Assembly (NCBI GenBank): GCA_024639065.1
Contig: JAHEJC010000006.1
Location: forward strand, 1 to 33,038
Reading direction: 5' to 3'
DNA: 33,038 nt
Source of the DNA: Lewinellaceae bacterium
Lineage (GTDB): Bacteria > Bacteroidota > Bacteroidia > Chitinophagales > Saprospiraceae
Numbering within the stretch: position 1 is the stretch's first letter; each line of letters opens with the position of its first letter. A model generated the notes under the pieces. The model saw only the letters and a list, made by a program, of their open reading frames with translations. It ran no database searches and was not told where the DNA came from. Made by a program: the position numbers and the translations under genes. Below, piece by piece: positions 6,607-15,127 of this stretch.

Positions 6607-8736
6607 TTACTCCCTCAAAGCAAAACAGTAATACTTATTCCCACTCCTTGTTCCCGGTTTTCCGCCACCTCCGGCAGCGATTACCACATATTGCTTGCCA
6701 TCTATTTGATAGGTTGCAGGAGTCGCGTATCCTCCGGCATCCATTTGAAATACCCATAATTCTTCACCGGACTCAATATCAAAAGCCCTAAATCGCTCAT
6801 CCATAGTAGATGCAATAAAGACCAATCCACCACCAGTGATTATAGGTCCTCCCATATTAAAGGTTCCGGTTGGCGGCAATCCTCTTTGTTCAAGTTCTGG
6901 ATAAGTACCCAATGGGATCTGCCACTTCATTTGACCCAGATCAAGATCAATAGCGGTGAGGGTACCCCACGGAGGTTTATTTGCTGGAAATCCTTCATGA
7001 TCCTTGAGTTCATTATGCCCGGTCGCTATCCAGGGGATGGTGTTCGAAAAACTGAGGTCCAGCTGTGCCGTTTCTAATACTTCATCTTGACCATTGCCCT
7101 GAATGAAAGCGAATATGGCGTGTGCTTCGTCCTTAGTAATGTGGGCAAATGGTGGCATCAATCCCTTTCCTTGTTTCAATAAAGTTTGAAATGTATCTGC
7201 CGATTGAGTTAATAACGCGGTGCGCTGTTGTCCGAATGAAGGTACAAGTTCATTAAGTGTTCTGTTGTCATGACAGGTCTTACATAAACTCCGATACAAC
7301 TGCTGCCCTAAGTCATACTTTGAAATGCTTGATGTTGGTTTCGAGGGAATCATATTGATCCATTCCGCTTCGTTACTACAATTGACAATCAGGGTCCGGT
7401 CGATTGGATCAAATGCAGCACCTCCCCAATCTGTTCCCCCATTAAATTGAGGAATGGTTATAGTGGGATTTTTTCCAGGAGGGAGAAAAATGTTTCCGAA
7501 AACAAAGTTCTTAGTTTTTTCAGTGACTACTTGAGTTGCGTCATCGGAAATATCAGTGATGTCCGCTCGCTGAAATTGCTGGGTACCATAACGCAATCCT
7601 TCCACTGGGAAAGGTTGGGTAGGCCAGCTAAATTCACCGGGAATCTCACTGATCGGAACTGGTTCTTCACTTACCGGAAAAATGGGTTCCCCGGTTTCCC
7701 GGTCAAGTACAAAAAGATGCCCCATCTTGGTAGGTTGGGCAATGGCGTCGATCAGCTTACCGTTATCATATACCTGCACCAGATTGGGTTGGCAGGCAAT
7801 GTCATAATCCCAAATATCATGATGGACTACCTGATAATGCCATATATACGTTCCTGTAGATGCTTCCAACGCTAAAACACAGTTGGCATAAAGATTGGTC
7901 CCTTCCCGGTTACCACCCCAATGATCATATGAAGCAGATCCCGTACCACAAAAAAGCATGCCCCGTTTTGCATCTAATGAAAAACCACTCCAACAATTGG
8001 CACCGCCAATTTCTGACAACCTAGTCTGATTCCAAGTATTGGCAAACAACTCTCCAGGACTAGGTATCGTATGAAATGTCCATTCCAGTTCCCCCGTTAT
8101 TATGTTAAATGCCCGGATGTGTCCCGGCGCTGAAGGTTCTGGTCCTTCCCCTACCCGAGAACCCATGATCACCAAATCCTGATAAATAATACCGGGTGAG
8201 GTTGAGCTTACCGCGAGGTTCTCCACTTCTTCACTCAATCCCTGGTGCAGATCAACTTTACCACCATTTCCAAAAGAAGTAATGAGTTCACCGGTGGCGG
8301 CATTTATAGCCAATAAAAAAGATCCACAAGCATAAAAAATGCGTTCCTCTTTTCCATCTGTCCAATAGGCCACTCCCCTGCTGGTCCCTCCTTTTATCTC
8401 TTCTTGAAAGTTGTCATATCTCCAAAGTTCAACTCCAGTATCCGCTTGCAAAGCAATAAGTTTTAATCCCGGTGAAATAATAAACATTCGGTTTTTTATG
8501 ATAATGGGATTACACTGAATGGTGGTAGACGCCGCCTGATCATCAGCTTCCCAAGTCCAGGTAAGCTTCAAGTCATTAATGTTATGCTTATTTATTTGAT
8601 CCAAACTGGAATAATGGGAAGCTGTTTTATCTCCATGATAAACATTCCATTGAATATAATCTTCATTTACTATGGTTTGCCTGCAACCAACCAACAAAAC
8701 CAGAACAAAGTACTTCCAATTTAATCTGGACAGCAT
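6607..8736 (-). CDS. PQQ-dependent dehydrogenase with inserted cytochrome c domain (lipoprotein)
   Basis: A 709-aa quinoprotein predicted to oxidise a sugar or alcohol in the periplasm and pass electrons through its own haem. A short signal ends in lipobox L-V-G-C18, so it is probably a membrane-anchored lipoprotein. The eight-bladed propeller shows repeated blade motifs: A-D-T-G-V-E-L-W (98-105), I-T-G-E-L-E-W (213-219), A-S-T-G-T-Y-I-W (292-299), D-L-G-Q-M-K-W (599-605) and E-S-G-E-E-L-W (655-661). H-H-D-I-W-D-Y-D (305-312) is a typical PQQ-enzyme motif. Unlike classic quinoproteins with a C-terminal cytochrome, the c-type domain is inserted before the last blades: C485-K-T-C-H489 is the haem site and M527 in LMPPF is the likely axial ligand. 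No PQQ synthesis genes are in the window. Divergent from the GH9 gene (113-bp gap). Confidence 0.88.
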   Translation of the reverse strand: MLSRLNWKYFVLVLLVGCRQTIVNEDYIQWNVYHGDKTASHYSSLDQINKHNINDLKLTWTWEADDQAASTTIQCNPIIIKNRMFIISPGLKLIALQADTGVELWRYDNFQEEIKGGTSRGVAYWTDGKEERIFYACGSFLLAINAATGELITSFGNGGKVDLHQGLSEEVENLAVSSTSPGIIYQDLVIMGSRVGEGPEPSAPGHIRAFNIITGELEWTFHTIPSPGELFANTWNQTRLSEIGGANCWSGFSLDAKRGMLFCGTGSASYDHWGGNREGTNLYANCVLALEASTGTYIWHYQVVHHDIWDYDIACQPNLVQVYDNGKLIDAIAQPTKMGHLFVLDRETGEPIFPVSEEPVPISEIPGEFSWPTQPFPVEGLRYGTQQFQRADITDISDDATQVVTEKTKNFVFGNIFLPPGKNPTITIPQFNGGTDWGGAAFDPIDRTLIVNCSNEAEWINMIPSKPTSSISKYDLGQQLYRSLCKTCHDNRTLNELVPSFGQQRTALLTQSADTFQTLLKQGKGLMPPFAHITKDEAHAIFAFIQGNGQDEVLETAQLDLSFSNTIPWIATGHNELKDHEGFPANKPPWGTLTAIDLDLGQMKWQIPLGTYPELEQRGLPPTGTFNMGGPIITGGGLVFIASTMDERFRAFDIESGEELWVFQMDAGGYATPATYQIDGKQYVVIAAGGGGKPGTRSGNKYYCFALRE

Positions 8737-8811
8737 ATCTTAAAACTATTTAGATAAATAATGGATAGCAAAGTCGGAAGAATAAACTGGTGATCAAAAA
8801 TTTTTTGACTT

Positions 8812-8819
8812 TATATTTG
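8812..8819 (+). promoter_or_regulatory. Bacteroidota-type -7 box upstream of GH9 gene
   Basis: TATATTTG matches the TAnnTTTG consensus exactly and lies about 30 nt before the ATG at 8850. No good TTTG -33 element is seen at the usual distance. Confidence 0.4.
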
Positions 8820-8849
8820 CACATAAATATGAATCACAATTGACTTATT

Positions 8850-11315
8850 ATGAAATTAATAACCATTCATTTTTCGCTGGTTTTCTTGGTCTGTAGTTTA
8901 TCTCTACTTGCGCAAAACCTGCAATTGAACGAACGCGGATATTTTACGACTCAGGGATTGGATGTTACGGTATTTGATGACATTTATCCCGAAGGACACC
9001 AGACCGGTGTGAGTATCATTCAACATGGCGAACGAGTCGTTGCAAACGGAGATCTTCGATTAGAAATCTCGCCAGGTCAATGGTCTCCAGTTCCTAAAGG
9101 AGGTAGTAAATTAATTGATCAGGAGGAACAGCGCATAAGTCAAGAATTATGGTATCCGGATTCTACCAAAAATCGCAAAGGATTTAATCCGGTAATCTAT
9201 CCAGATTTGCAATTAAAATATTCCGTGCATGTACAACCTGCTGAGGGCAATGCCTTTAAGATTACAGTGGATTTAGAGGAACCGATTCCTGCTGAGTGGG
9301 TGGGTAAAATCGGATTTAATATGGAATTATTCCCTGGTCACTTATTTGGCAAATCCTATATTATTGGTGGATCAACCGGAATATTCACTCCTGCTCCAAA
9401 TGGACCTGTCACCCAACAAATAGATGGTGAGTTATTAGGGCACAAATTGGGCAGCGGTAACTCGTTAATAGTAGCGCCTGCTTCCGATCAGTACAGAATT
9501 TCTTTCTCTTCAGAAAAAAATAAACTGGAATTATGGGATGGTAGAATCAATCATAATAACAGTTGGTACATTATCCGAAGTGAAATACCACCCGGTCAAA
9601 CTGAGCGGGTAATAGAATGGACCATTATTCCTAACGTATTGCCGGATTGGACATATAAACCAGTCATCCAGGTATCTCAAGTAGGATACCATCCCGATCA
9701 AAGCAAGGTAGGTATTTTGGAAACGGATCCTTCAATTAATGTTATAGGATCAGTAGATCTATATAAACATGATGAATCCGGGATTCAGCTGGTAAAATCC
9801 ATGTCCCTACATCCATGGGGAGACTTTCTGAGGTATAAATATTATCAATTTGATTTTTCAGACATAACTGAACCCGGTGTTTATACGCTCGTTCATGGTG
9901 AGGCCAAAACCCATCCATTCCAAATCAGTCCTTCCATTTATGAACGACACGTATGGCAACCAGTGCTAGAATATTATTTACCAGTACAAATGTGTCATTT
10001 AAGGATTAATGAAAAATATCGGGTGTGGCATGACCGATGTCATATGGATGATGCATTGATGGCTCCTCTAGATACCAATCACTTTGATGGGTATTTACAA
10101 AAATCCAGTACACTAACCAAATACGATCCATATGAAATCGTCCCAGAATTGGATAGAGGAGGTTGGCACGATGCTGGGGATTATGATTTACGGGTTGAAT
10201 CTCAAATCGGTACCGTTTGGAATCTAGCTTTAATGTTAGATGAATTTGAGGTTGATAATTATGATGCAACCTTGATTGATCAAAAAAATGGGGTTGTTGA
10301 AATACATGTACCTGATGGCCAATCCGATATCATTCAGCAAATGGAGCATGGATTGCTTTCCGTCCTTGGTGGATATAGATCATTGGGCCGATTGTATCGA
10401 GGCATCATCTGCAATGACTTAAGGCAATATGTTATGCTGGGAGATGCTGCTTCAATGACCGATAATAAATGGGCTAATCACCCCGGTCCTGGCGATGATG
10501 ACCGATGGGTTTTTACCGAAGAAAATCCACATCGTGAATTATATGTGTCAGCTGGTCTTGCAGCGGCTAGTCGTGGATTAAAAGAAGCCAATCCCAAATT
10601 AGCGGATGAATCACTTCAAGCTGCTAAAGCGATTTATGCGGCGGCGGCTGACAAAGTGAAAAATCCCACCAATCGAATTGTCGCTTTGGTAGAGTTGATA
10701 TTGACTACCAATAACAACGATTATAAAGCAGAACTGATAGCACTTGAAGCTGAAATAGTTGAGCACTTTTCAAGGATTGGATGGGTGGTCGGTCGCGTCA
10801 AATCAAAAATTAATAACGAATCATTTTTAGGTAAAATTAATCAGCAAGCCAAAAAGCATAGTTTAGAGTTATTAGCCAACGCCAAATCAGATTCACCGTA
10901 TGGAGTACCTTACAAACCAAACATTTGGGGAGCCGGATGGAATATTCAACGCTTTGGGGTTCAACAATATTTTTTTTATAAATCCTGGCCTGAATACCAA
11001 ACAGATCATTTATTTATCAATGCTTTCAATTTTATCCTAGGAGCACATCCCGGTAGTAACAGCGCTTCCTTTGCATCGGGAGTTGGCTCGCAATCCGTTC
11101 TGGTAGCTTACGGAGTCAATCGGGGAGACTGGTCATATATCCCAGGAGGAGTCGCATCAGGTACAGCACTCATCCGACCGGATTTACCCGAATTAAAAGT
11201 TTGGCCCTTCTTTTGGCAACAGACGGAATATGTAATGGGGGGTGGGTCTACTAACTTTATGTTTTTGGCCTTAGCTGTGAGGGATCACTTTAACAAACAA
11301 AGTACTGAGTATTGA
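8850..11315 (+). CDS. Glycoside hydrolase family 9 (cellulase-like), multidomain, secreted
   Basis: An 821-aa exported enzyme. The signal peptide ends near L-L-A21-Q. Residues about 22-265 form an extra beta-rich domain that I do not recognise. An Ig-like CelD_N-type domain follows (about 272-358, starting VIQVSQVGYHP). The GH9 (alpha/alpha)6 barrel runs from about 365. G-G-W-H-D441-A-G-D444-Y carries the catalytic base pair of aspartates. The C-terminal part has the FILGAHPGSNS motif, YGVNRGDW, and E793 in Q-Q-T-E-Y, which is at the position of the GH9 proton donor. GH9 enzymes are inverting endo- or exo-glucanases on beta-glucans; some act on chitosan oligomers. The sequence does not reveal the exact substrate. 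No T9SS sorting domain or lipobox is present. The final residues S-T-E-Y and the TGA stop fall inside a short tandem repeat. Confidence 0.85.
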   Translation: MKLITIHFSLVFLVCSLSLLAQNLQLNERGYFTTQGLDVTVFDDIYPEGHQTGVSIIQHGERVVANGDLRLEISPGQWSPVPKGGSKLIDQEEQRISQELWYPDSTKNRKGFNPVIYPDLQLKYSVHVQPAEGNAFKITVDLEEPIPAEWVGKIGFNMELFPGHLFGKSYIIGGSTGIFTPAPNGPVTQQIDGELLGHKLGSGNSLIVAPASDQYRISFSSEKNKLELWDGRINHNNSWYIIRSEIPPGQTERVIEWTIIPNVLPDWTYKPVIQVSQVGYHPDQSKVGILETDPSINVIGSVDLYKHDESGIQLVKSMSLHPWGDFLRYKYYQFDFSDITEPGVYTLVHGEAKTHPFQISPSIYERHVWQPVLEYYLPVQMCHLRINEKYRVWHDRCHMDDALMAPLDTNHFDGYLQKSSTLTKYDPYEIVPELDRGGWHDAGDYDLRVESQIGTVWNLALMLDEFEVDNYDATLIDQKNGVVEIHVPDGQSDIIQQMEHGLLSVLGGYRSLGRLYRGIICNDLRQYVMLGDAASMTDNKWANHPGPGDDDRWVFTEENPHRELYVSAGLAAASRGLKEANPKLADESLQAAKAIYAAAADKVKNPTNRIVALVELILTTNNNDYKAELIALEAEIVEHFSRIGWVVGRVKSKINNESFLGKINQQAKKHSLELLANAKSDSPYGVPYKPNIWGAGWNIQRFGVQQYFFYKSWPEYQTDHLFINAFNFILGAHPGSNSASFASGVGSQSVLVAYGVNRGDWSYIPGGVASGTALIRPDLPELKVWPFFWQQTEYVMGGGSTNFMFLALAVRDHFNKQSTEY

Positions 11316-11350
11316 GACTTGAGTATTGAGACTAGACTTGAGTATTGAGA
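11304..11350. repeat. Three units of an about 14-bp tandem repeat spanning the GH9 stop codon
   Basis: Units ACTGAGTATTGAG (11304-11316), ACTTGAGTATTGAG (11317-11330) and, after ACTAG, ACTTGAGTATTGAG (11336-11349). The TGA stop of the GH9 gene is inside the first unit. Confidence 0.85.
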
Positions 11351-11373
11351 CAACAGAAATCCAGAAAAGGGAA

Positions 11374-12318
11374 TTAACCCTGATCGAAAAAATACCTCAA
11401 TCTGTGTTCCTGATAATCATTGATATGTCTGGCATTCTCCAGGTCAATCCATTTAAATTGCACCACTTTTCCTGGTGCAAGCTGAGCAACGCGATTCATA
11501 TCAGACTTAACCACTACCCCAATCCGAGGGTATCCTCCCATAGTCTGTGCATCAACACCTAAAAGCATTGGCAAACCAAGGTTGTTTATCTGAATAGTTC
11601 CTAAACAGATTCCAGAAGAAATCATTTCTTTCATTTTAGTCATATTCATTGGGATACCTTCAAGCCTTAATCCCATCCGGTTGGAAGTCATTGACACTTT
11701 ATATTCTTTTTGAAAAAAAGACGCCAACTGATCATCCGAAAATTGATCAAATTCCGGGCCTGAAGTTACTCGTATCAGGTTCTGGTTAGCCAGGATTGGG
11801 ATTCCTTCTTTTGAGAATACTTTCTTCTTATAGCGTCTCAATTGACGTATCCTTACACTAAAATTACTTTGAAGCCAGCTTCCTTCAGGTAGCACCTTTG
11901 ATTGGTGAATTCTGAATGCACTTGCCGAACCCAGCCAATTGGAAACCTCAAGACCTCCACCAATACTCAAGTAGGAGCGGTATCCAACTTCCAACTTACC
12001 TAGGCTCAATTCATCAGCAGCTTCTATTTCAATACTTTCGTACATCGGAATAGGCTGGTTATTCAGCTTCCATAAACCTTTAGCACCGGTTACAGCTATC
12101 ATTCCTGATGCATCAAATCGGCAGCTAAACCCTGGCCCGGTTATTTCAATTGCAGGTGTATTTAATGGATTCCCTACTAACCAGTTACCCACCTGAAAAG
12201 CGGTCTTGTCAAAGGCTCCACCACAGGGCACCCCCATGTGTAGAAAATTCTTCCTGCCATCGTCTTGAACAGTAGTGTATACACCAGCATTACTGATATG
12301 CACTTTACAAGGACTCAT
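11374..12318 (-). CDS. pxpC: 5-oxoprolinase subunit C
   Basis: Third subunit of the ATP-dependent prokaryotic 5-oxoprolinase PxpABC, which opens 5-oxoproline (pyroglutamate) to glutamate in the cytoplasm. The 314-aa sequence has the family hallmarks: T-T-V-Q-D-D-G-R (15-22), G-V-P-C-G-G-A-F-D (29-37), G-N-W-L-V-G-N-P (44-51) and E58, followed by the G-Y-P-R-I-G-V-V segment near the C-terminus. The fold is shared with the KipA/urea-amidolyase carboxyltransferase domain, so older names such as KipI antagonist or allophanate hydrolase subunit 2 may appear in databases. The start overlaps the pxpB stop by 4 nt (ATGA at 12315-12318), which suggests translational coupling. The gene ends close to the tandem repeat after the convergent GH9 gene; no terminator hairpin is seen. 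Confidence 0.92.
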   Translation of the reverse strand: MSPCKVHISNAGVYTTVQDDGRKNFLHMGVPCGGAFDKTAFQVGNWLVGNPLNTPAIEITGPGFSCRFDASGMIAVTGAKGLWKLNNQPIPMYESIEIEAADELSLGKLEVGYRSYLSIGGGLEVSNWLGSASAFRIHQSKVLPEGSWLQSNFSVRIRQLRRYKKKVFSKEGIPILANQNLIRVTSGPEFDQFSDDQLASFFQKEYKVSMTSNRMGLRLEGIPMNMTKMKEMISSGICLGTIQINNLGLPMLLGVDAQTMGGYPRIGVVVKSDMNRVAQLAPGKVVQFKWIDLENARHINDYQEHRLRYFFDQG

Positions 12319-13022
12319 ACTAAAAATTGAGTATATTTTTCAGTTGTCCAATCTTTTTGTTTTAATAGTTTAAACTCTTCAATCTCTATAGGATAAAATT
12401 GAATATTATCCCCCACCTTAAAAGGGAAGGGATCCTTCAGCTCAGGTAAAAAAGTGGGTACCGGACATTTACCCACTATCTCCCACCCTCCTGGAAGATC
12501 AGCCGGGTAGATCCCTGTTTGTTCACCAGCGATTCCAACTGAACCATCGGGTACTTTCGTCCTGGGAGACTCCAGTCGCTTACCCACTAACGGTGGTTCC
12601 AACTTGCCCAGATAAGTAAATCCGGGCATAAAGCCGATACAATATAATCTGTATATTTTTTGGATATGCAACTGAATAATTTCGTCACTGGTCAGGTCCA
12701 ATCGATTTGATACGGTGTCTAAGTCCAGTCCATAGGCCAAATCATAACAAACGGGTAGCCTATAGGTGCAAGAATTTATAGGTGCTGACTGTTTCTTAGT
12801 AAAATCTTCTAGAATCCACTTTTCTACCTCTTGGTAATTTAAAAGAGAGGGATTGAAACAAACGGTCAACGAATGGTAAGCTGGAATGATATCGTGCACT
12901 CCAGTTAATAGGTTGAATGTGAGTTGTTGATATAAAGTAGTGACTTTATCATGTACTTCAACAGATATGCTATCTTCAAATTCTATCAATGCACCTTGAT
13001 CACCGTATGGTCGAATTCTCAT
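12315..13022 (-). CDS. pxpB: 5-oxoprolinase subunit B
   Basis: A 235-aa cytoplasmic protein of the KipI/allophanate hydrolase subunit 1 family, working with PxpC and PxpA. Visible motifs: R-P-Y-G-D-Q-G-A (4-11) at the N-terminus, I-G-F-M-P-G-F-T-Y-L-G (129-139), and E-S-P-R-T-K-V-P-D-G-S-V-G-I-A-G (151-166), then L-P-G-G-W-x-I-V-G. Length is normal for the family. Its ATG overlaps the pxpA stop by 4 nt and its stop overlaps pxpC in the same way. In Bacillus subtilis the homologue KipI is known as a sporulation kinase inhibitor; the complete A-B-C set here favours the 5-oxoprolinase role. Confidence 0.92.
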   Translation of the reverse strand: MRIRPYGDQGALIEFEDSISVEVHDKVTTLYQQLTFNLLTGVHDIIPAYHSLTVCFNPSLLNYQEVEKWILEDFTKKQSAPINSCTYRLPVCYDLAYGLDLDTVSNRLDLTSDEIIQLHIQKIYRLYCIGFMPGFTYLGKLEPPLVGKRLESPRTKVPDGSVGIAGEQTGIYPADLPGGWEIVGKCPVPTFLPELKDPFPFKVGDNIQFYPIEIEEFKLLKQKDWTTEKYTQFLV

Positions 13023-13780
13023 TTCACAAAGGATTTTATTGTGATATGGTGTTTCAATAGCATTTGATGAATAGATTTTAACAGATTTACGGCGGCTGGG
13101 TTATCACCATGAATACAGATGCTGTCCGGATTTAAATTTATTTTGGTAGATTCATTTGTGGTCACTTCATGGTGTAAAACCATAGACAAAACTTGAGCCG
13201 CTCCTTCCTCTGGATTTTGGATCAGCGCTTGCTGAATAGATCTTGACATTAAAGTACCCTTAGCTGTATATCTGCGGTCAGCAAACGCCTCAGCTGCAAA
13301 TTTCATCCCAGCCTTCTTGCATAGTTGTTCGACAGGGCTATTCGCCAGGCACATGAGGACCAGGCTGGAGTCTATAGATTTTATGGCATCAATAACGACC
13401 GAAGCTTCTTTTTCATTTTGTACCATGCTATTGTACAAAGCACCATGAGGCTTGACAAAAATCAGTTGAGCTCCTTTGCTCTCGGTCATACTTTTAAGTG
13501 CGCTGACCTGGTATTTAATAATAGAGGAAAGCTGATCAAAAGGAACTGTCATTTTTCTTCTACCAAAGCCCATCAAATCAGGGTAAGAAGGATGAGCTCC
13601 AATTTGTACTTCATGTTTCAGGGCCAGATCTATGGTTCTTTCAATGTGGTAAGGATCTCCCCCATGAAATCCACAAGCAATATTACAGGATGTCAGATAT
13701 GGGAATACCGCTTCATCATTGCCGATGATAAAATTACCATAACTTTCTCCAAGATCACAATTGATATCTATAGACTGCAT
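13019..13780 (-). CDS. pxpA: 5-oxoprolinase subunit A (LamB/YcsF family)
   Basis: First gene of the pxpABC operon, 253 aa, in the LamB/YcsF family with a sugar-deacetylase-like barrel. Motifs: D-I-N-C-D-L-G-E-S (5-13), C-N-I-A-C-G-F-H-G-G-D (32-42), I-G-A-H-P-S-Y-P-D-L (60-69) followed by G-F-G-R-R, and V-K-P-H-G-A-L-Y-N around 109-117. Together these mark the family's active-site pocket. ATG start at 13778-13780. A TATCTTTG box about 40 nt upstream on the same strand is a plausible promoter. No dedicated transporter gene for pyroglutamate lies beside the operon. Confidence 0.93.
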   Translation of the reverse strand: MQSIDINCDLGESYGNFIIGNDEAVFPYLTSCNIACGFHGGDPYHIERTIDLALKHEVQIGAHPSYPDLMGFGRRKMTVPFDQLSSIIKYQVSALKSMTESKGAQLIFVKPHGALYNSMVQNEKEASVVIDAIKSIDSSLVLMCLANSPVEQLCKKAGMKFAAEAFADRRYTAKGTLMSRSIQQALIQNPEEGAAQVLSMVLHHEVTTNESTKINLNPDSICIHGDNPAAVNLLKSIHQMLLKHHITIKSFVK

Positions 13781-13820
13781 GTAAAATGTGATGATCTTTT
13801 AATCCGATGATAAAAATAAA

Positions 13821-13828
13821 CAAAGATA
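13821..13828 (-). promoter_or_regulatory. Bacteroidota-type -7 box upstream of pxpABC
   Basis: On the minus strand TATCTTTG matches TAnnTTTG exactly, about 40 nt before the pxpA ATG. No TTTG -33 element is seen at the normal distance; that position falls in the 9-bp tandem repeat. Confidence 0.4.
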
Positions 13829-13833
13829 TTAGA

Positions 13834-13943
13834 AGTATTTGGAGTACTTGTAGTGCATGGAGTGAGCTAGAGTGACTAAAGTGCCAAGAGTGATTGAAGT
13901 ACTTAAAATGACTAGAGTGGCTGAAGTGAGCTTGAGTTATAAA
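13834..13943. repeat. Twelve-unit degenerate 9-bp tandem repeat
   Basis: Units read AGTATTTGG, AGTACTTGT, AGTGCATGG, AGTGAGCTAG, AGTGACTAA, AGTGCCAAG, AGTGATTGA, AGTACTTAA, AATGACTAG, AGTGGCTGA, AGTGAGCTTG and AGTTATAAA. Nearly all start with AGT; ten are 9 bp and two are 10 bp. It lies between the pxpA promoter region and the ada stop. Confidence 0.8.
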
Positions 13944-13945
13944 AT

Positions 13946-13977
13946 CAGATTTACAAATGTACAGATTTACAAATGAA
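13946..13977. repeat. Direct 16-bp tandem duplication
   Basis: CAGATTTACAAATG occurs at 13946-13959 and again at 13962-13975, each followed by a 2-nt spacer ending in A. It directly follows the 9-bp repeat array. Confidence 0.85.
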
Positions 13978-13999
13978 CATTTAGAGGGTGACTAAAGAC

Positions 14000-15064
14000 T
14001 TAGAGTGGTAAGATTTCAGCATGCCCATTTTCCAATTCTAATAAATAATTTTTACGCCACAGTCCTCCACCATACCCGGTAAGACTACCATCCTTTCCAA
14101 TTACCCGGTGACAGGGAATGATAATAGCAATTCGATTATCACCATTAGCTTTTGCCACAGCCCTAACTGCACTTGATTGGTTAATAAATTTAGCTTGCTC
14201 CTGATACGATCGGGTTTTCCCATAAGGAATATCCATTAACGCTTTCCAAACTTTATTTTGAAATTCGGTTCCAGGTGTGTAAAGTGAAATTTCAAACTTT
14301 TGTAAATCTCCTTTAAAGTAAAGATCAAGTTGACGGATAAGTTTTTCGAATAACCGATGTTTTCCAGGCAACAGTGGTCTCCCGGTTCTTCTTTTCAAAA
14401 TATTCAATTGTGTTTCAAGCATGCGCCGGTCAGTGAATTCTAGTAAGCATAGTCCTTCATCCGCAGCTGCAGCCAACATAGGTCCCAGTGGAGTATCAAT
14501 CCGTGTAAAGTTAATTACTTGCTTCCCCGTACTTTCACTGGGAACAAATCCTAAGGTCTTCCGAAAGGCTTCCGTAAAACCACTCATGGACTCAAAACAT
14601 TCATAACCTATATCGGAAACGTTGATGCCCATTTTTAAATGACCAAATGCATGATTTATTCGTAATCCTCTCTGGTACGCATGAAACGTCATCCCATAGT
14701 TTTTCTTAAACCATCGCCTAACTCTGGTAGGATCTACTCCTCGTTGCCGCATTGTAAAATCATTAATCTTTAAGGAGGGTTTATCATGCAATTCATTCAA
14801 TAATCCTAGAATATAAGCGGGTGTATCATTATTTATAGTGATTGGATGACAAACTTTACAAGGCCGGTAACCATGATCAATCGCTTCTTTAATGGAATCA
14901 AAAAATTCAACATTCTCAGCTTTTGGCTTTCTGGCTGAACAAGTACATCGACAAAATATACCGGTGGTCTTGACAGCCGTATAAAACATTCCGTCATACT
15001 GAGGGTCTTTTTCGATGAGCGCTCGATATTTATCCTCAAAGGTTAATGAAGTAGGAAAATTCAT
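14000..15064 (-). CDS. ada: Ada: bifunctional methylphosphotriester/O6-methylguanine repair protein and regulator
   Basis: A full three-part Ada protein (354 aa) for alkylation damage. The N-terminal Zn domain has C38 and C42 in GIFCRCTC and C69 and C72 in RPCKVC. In E. coli Ada the first of these cysteines accepts methyl from phosphotriesters and converts the protein into an activator. An AraC-type helix-turn-helix region follows (about 82-175; R-V-R-R-W-F-K-K and S-G-F-T-E-A-F-R-K). The C-terminal MGMT domain (about 185-350) has I-P-C318-H-R-V, the methyl-acceptor cysteine, and the E-L-E helix end. All catalytic residues seem present. ATG at 15062-15064. The gene is divergent from the GT-C/TPR gene, across a 104-bp gap with an inverted repeat at 15128-15162. 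Methylated Ada often autoregulates, but no Ada box was identified. Confidence 0.93.
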   Translation of the reverse strand: MNFPTSLTFEDKYRALIEKDPQYDGMFYTAVKTTGIFCRCTCSARKPKAENVEFFDSIKEAIDHGYRPCKVCHPITINNDTPAYILGLLNELHDKPSLKINDFTMRQRGVDPTRVRRWFKKNYGMTFHAYQRGLRINHAFGHLKMGINVSDIGYECFESMSGFTEAFRKTLGFVPSESTGKQVINFTRIDTPLGPMLAAAADEGLCLLEFTDRRMLETQLNILKRRTGRPLLPGKHRLFEKLIRQLDLYFKGDLQKFEISLYTPGTEFQNKVWKALMDIPYGKTRSYQEQAKFINQSSAVRAVAKANGDNRIAIIIPCHRVIGKDGSLTGYGGGLWRKNYLLELENGHAEILPL

Positions 15065-15127
15065 TTACATTTTATTTTATACAAAGTTGATCATATCCAT
15101 TCAATAAGACAACCGAAAAATGGACAA

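Noticed and set aside
7447-7875. A 142-aa plus-strand frame inside the PQQ dehydrogenase
   Set aside because: It lies wholly antisense to a well-supported quinoprotein and has no recognisable motif.
8741-8772. TTTG, 20-nt spacer, TAGTTTTA on the minus strand before the PQQ dehydrogenase gene
   Set aside because: The spacing is right, but the -7 box ends 4 nt from the ATG, so the transcript would be leaderless; not enough support to call.
13325-13810. A 161-aa plus-strand frame
   Set aside because: It is antisense to pxpA, whose family motifs are clear.
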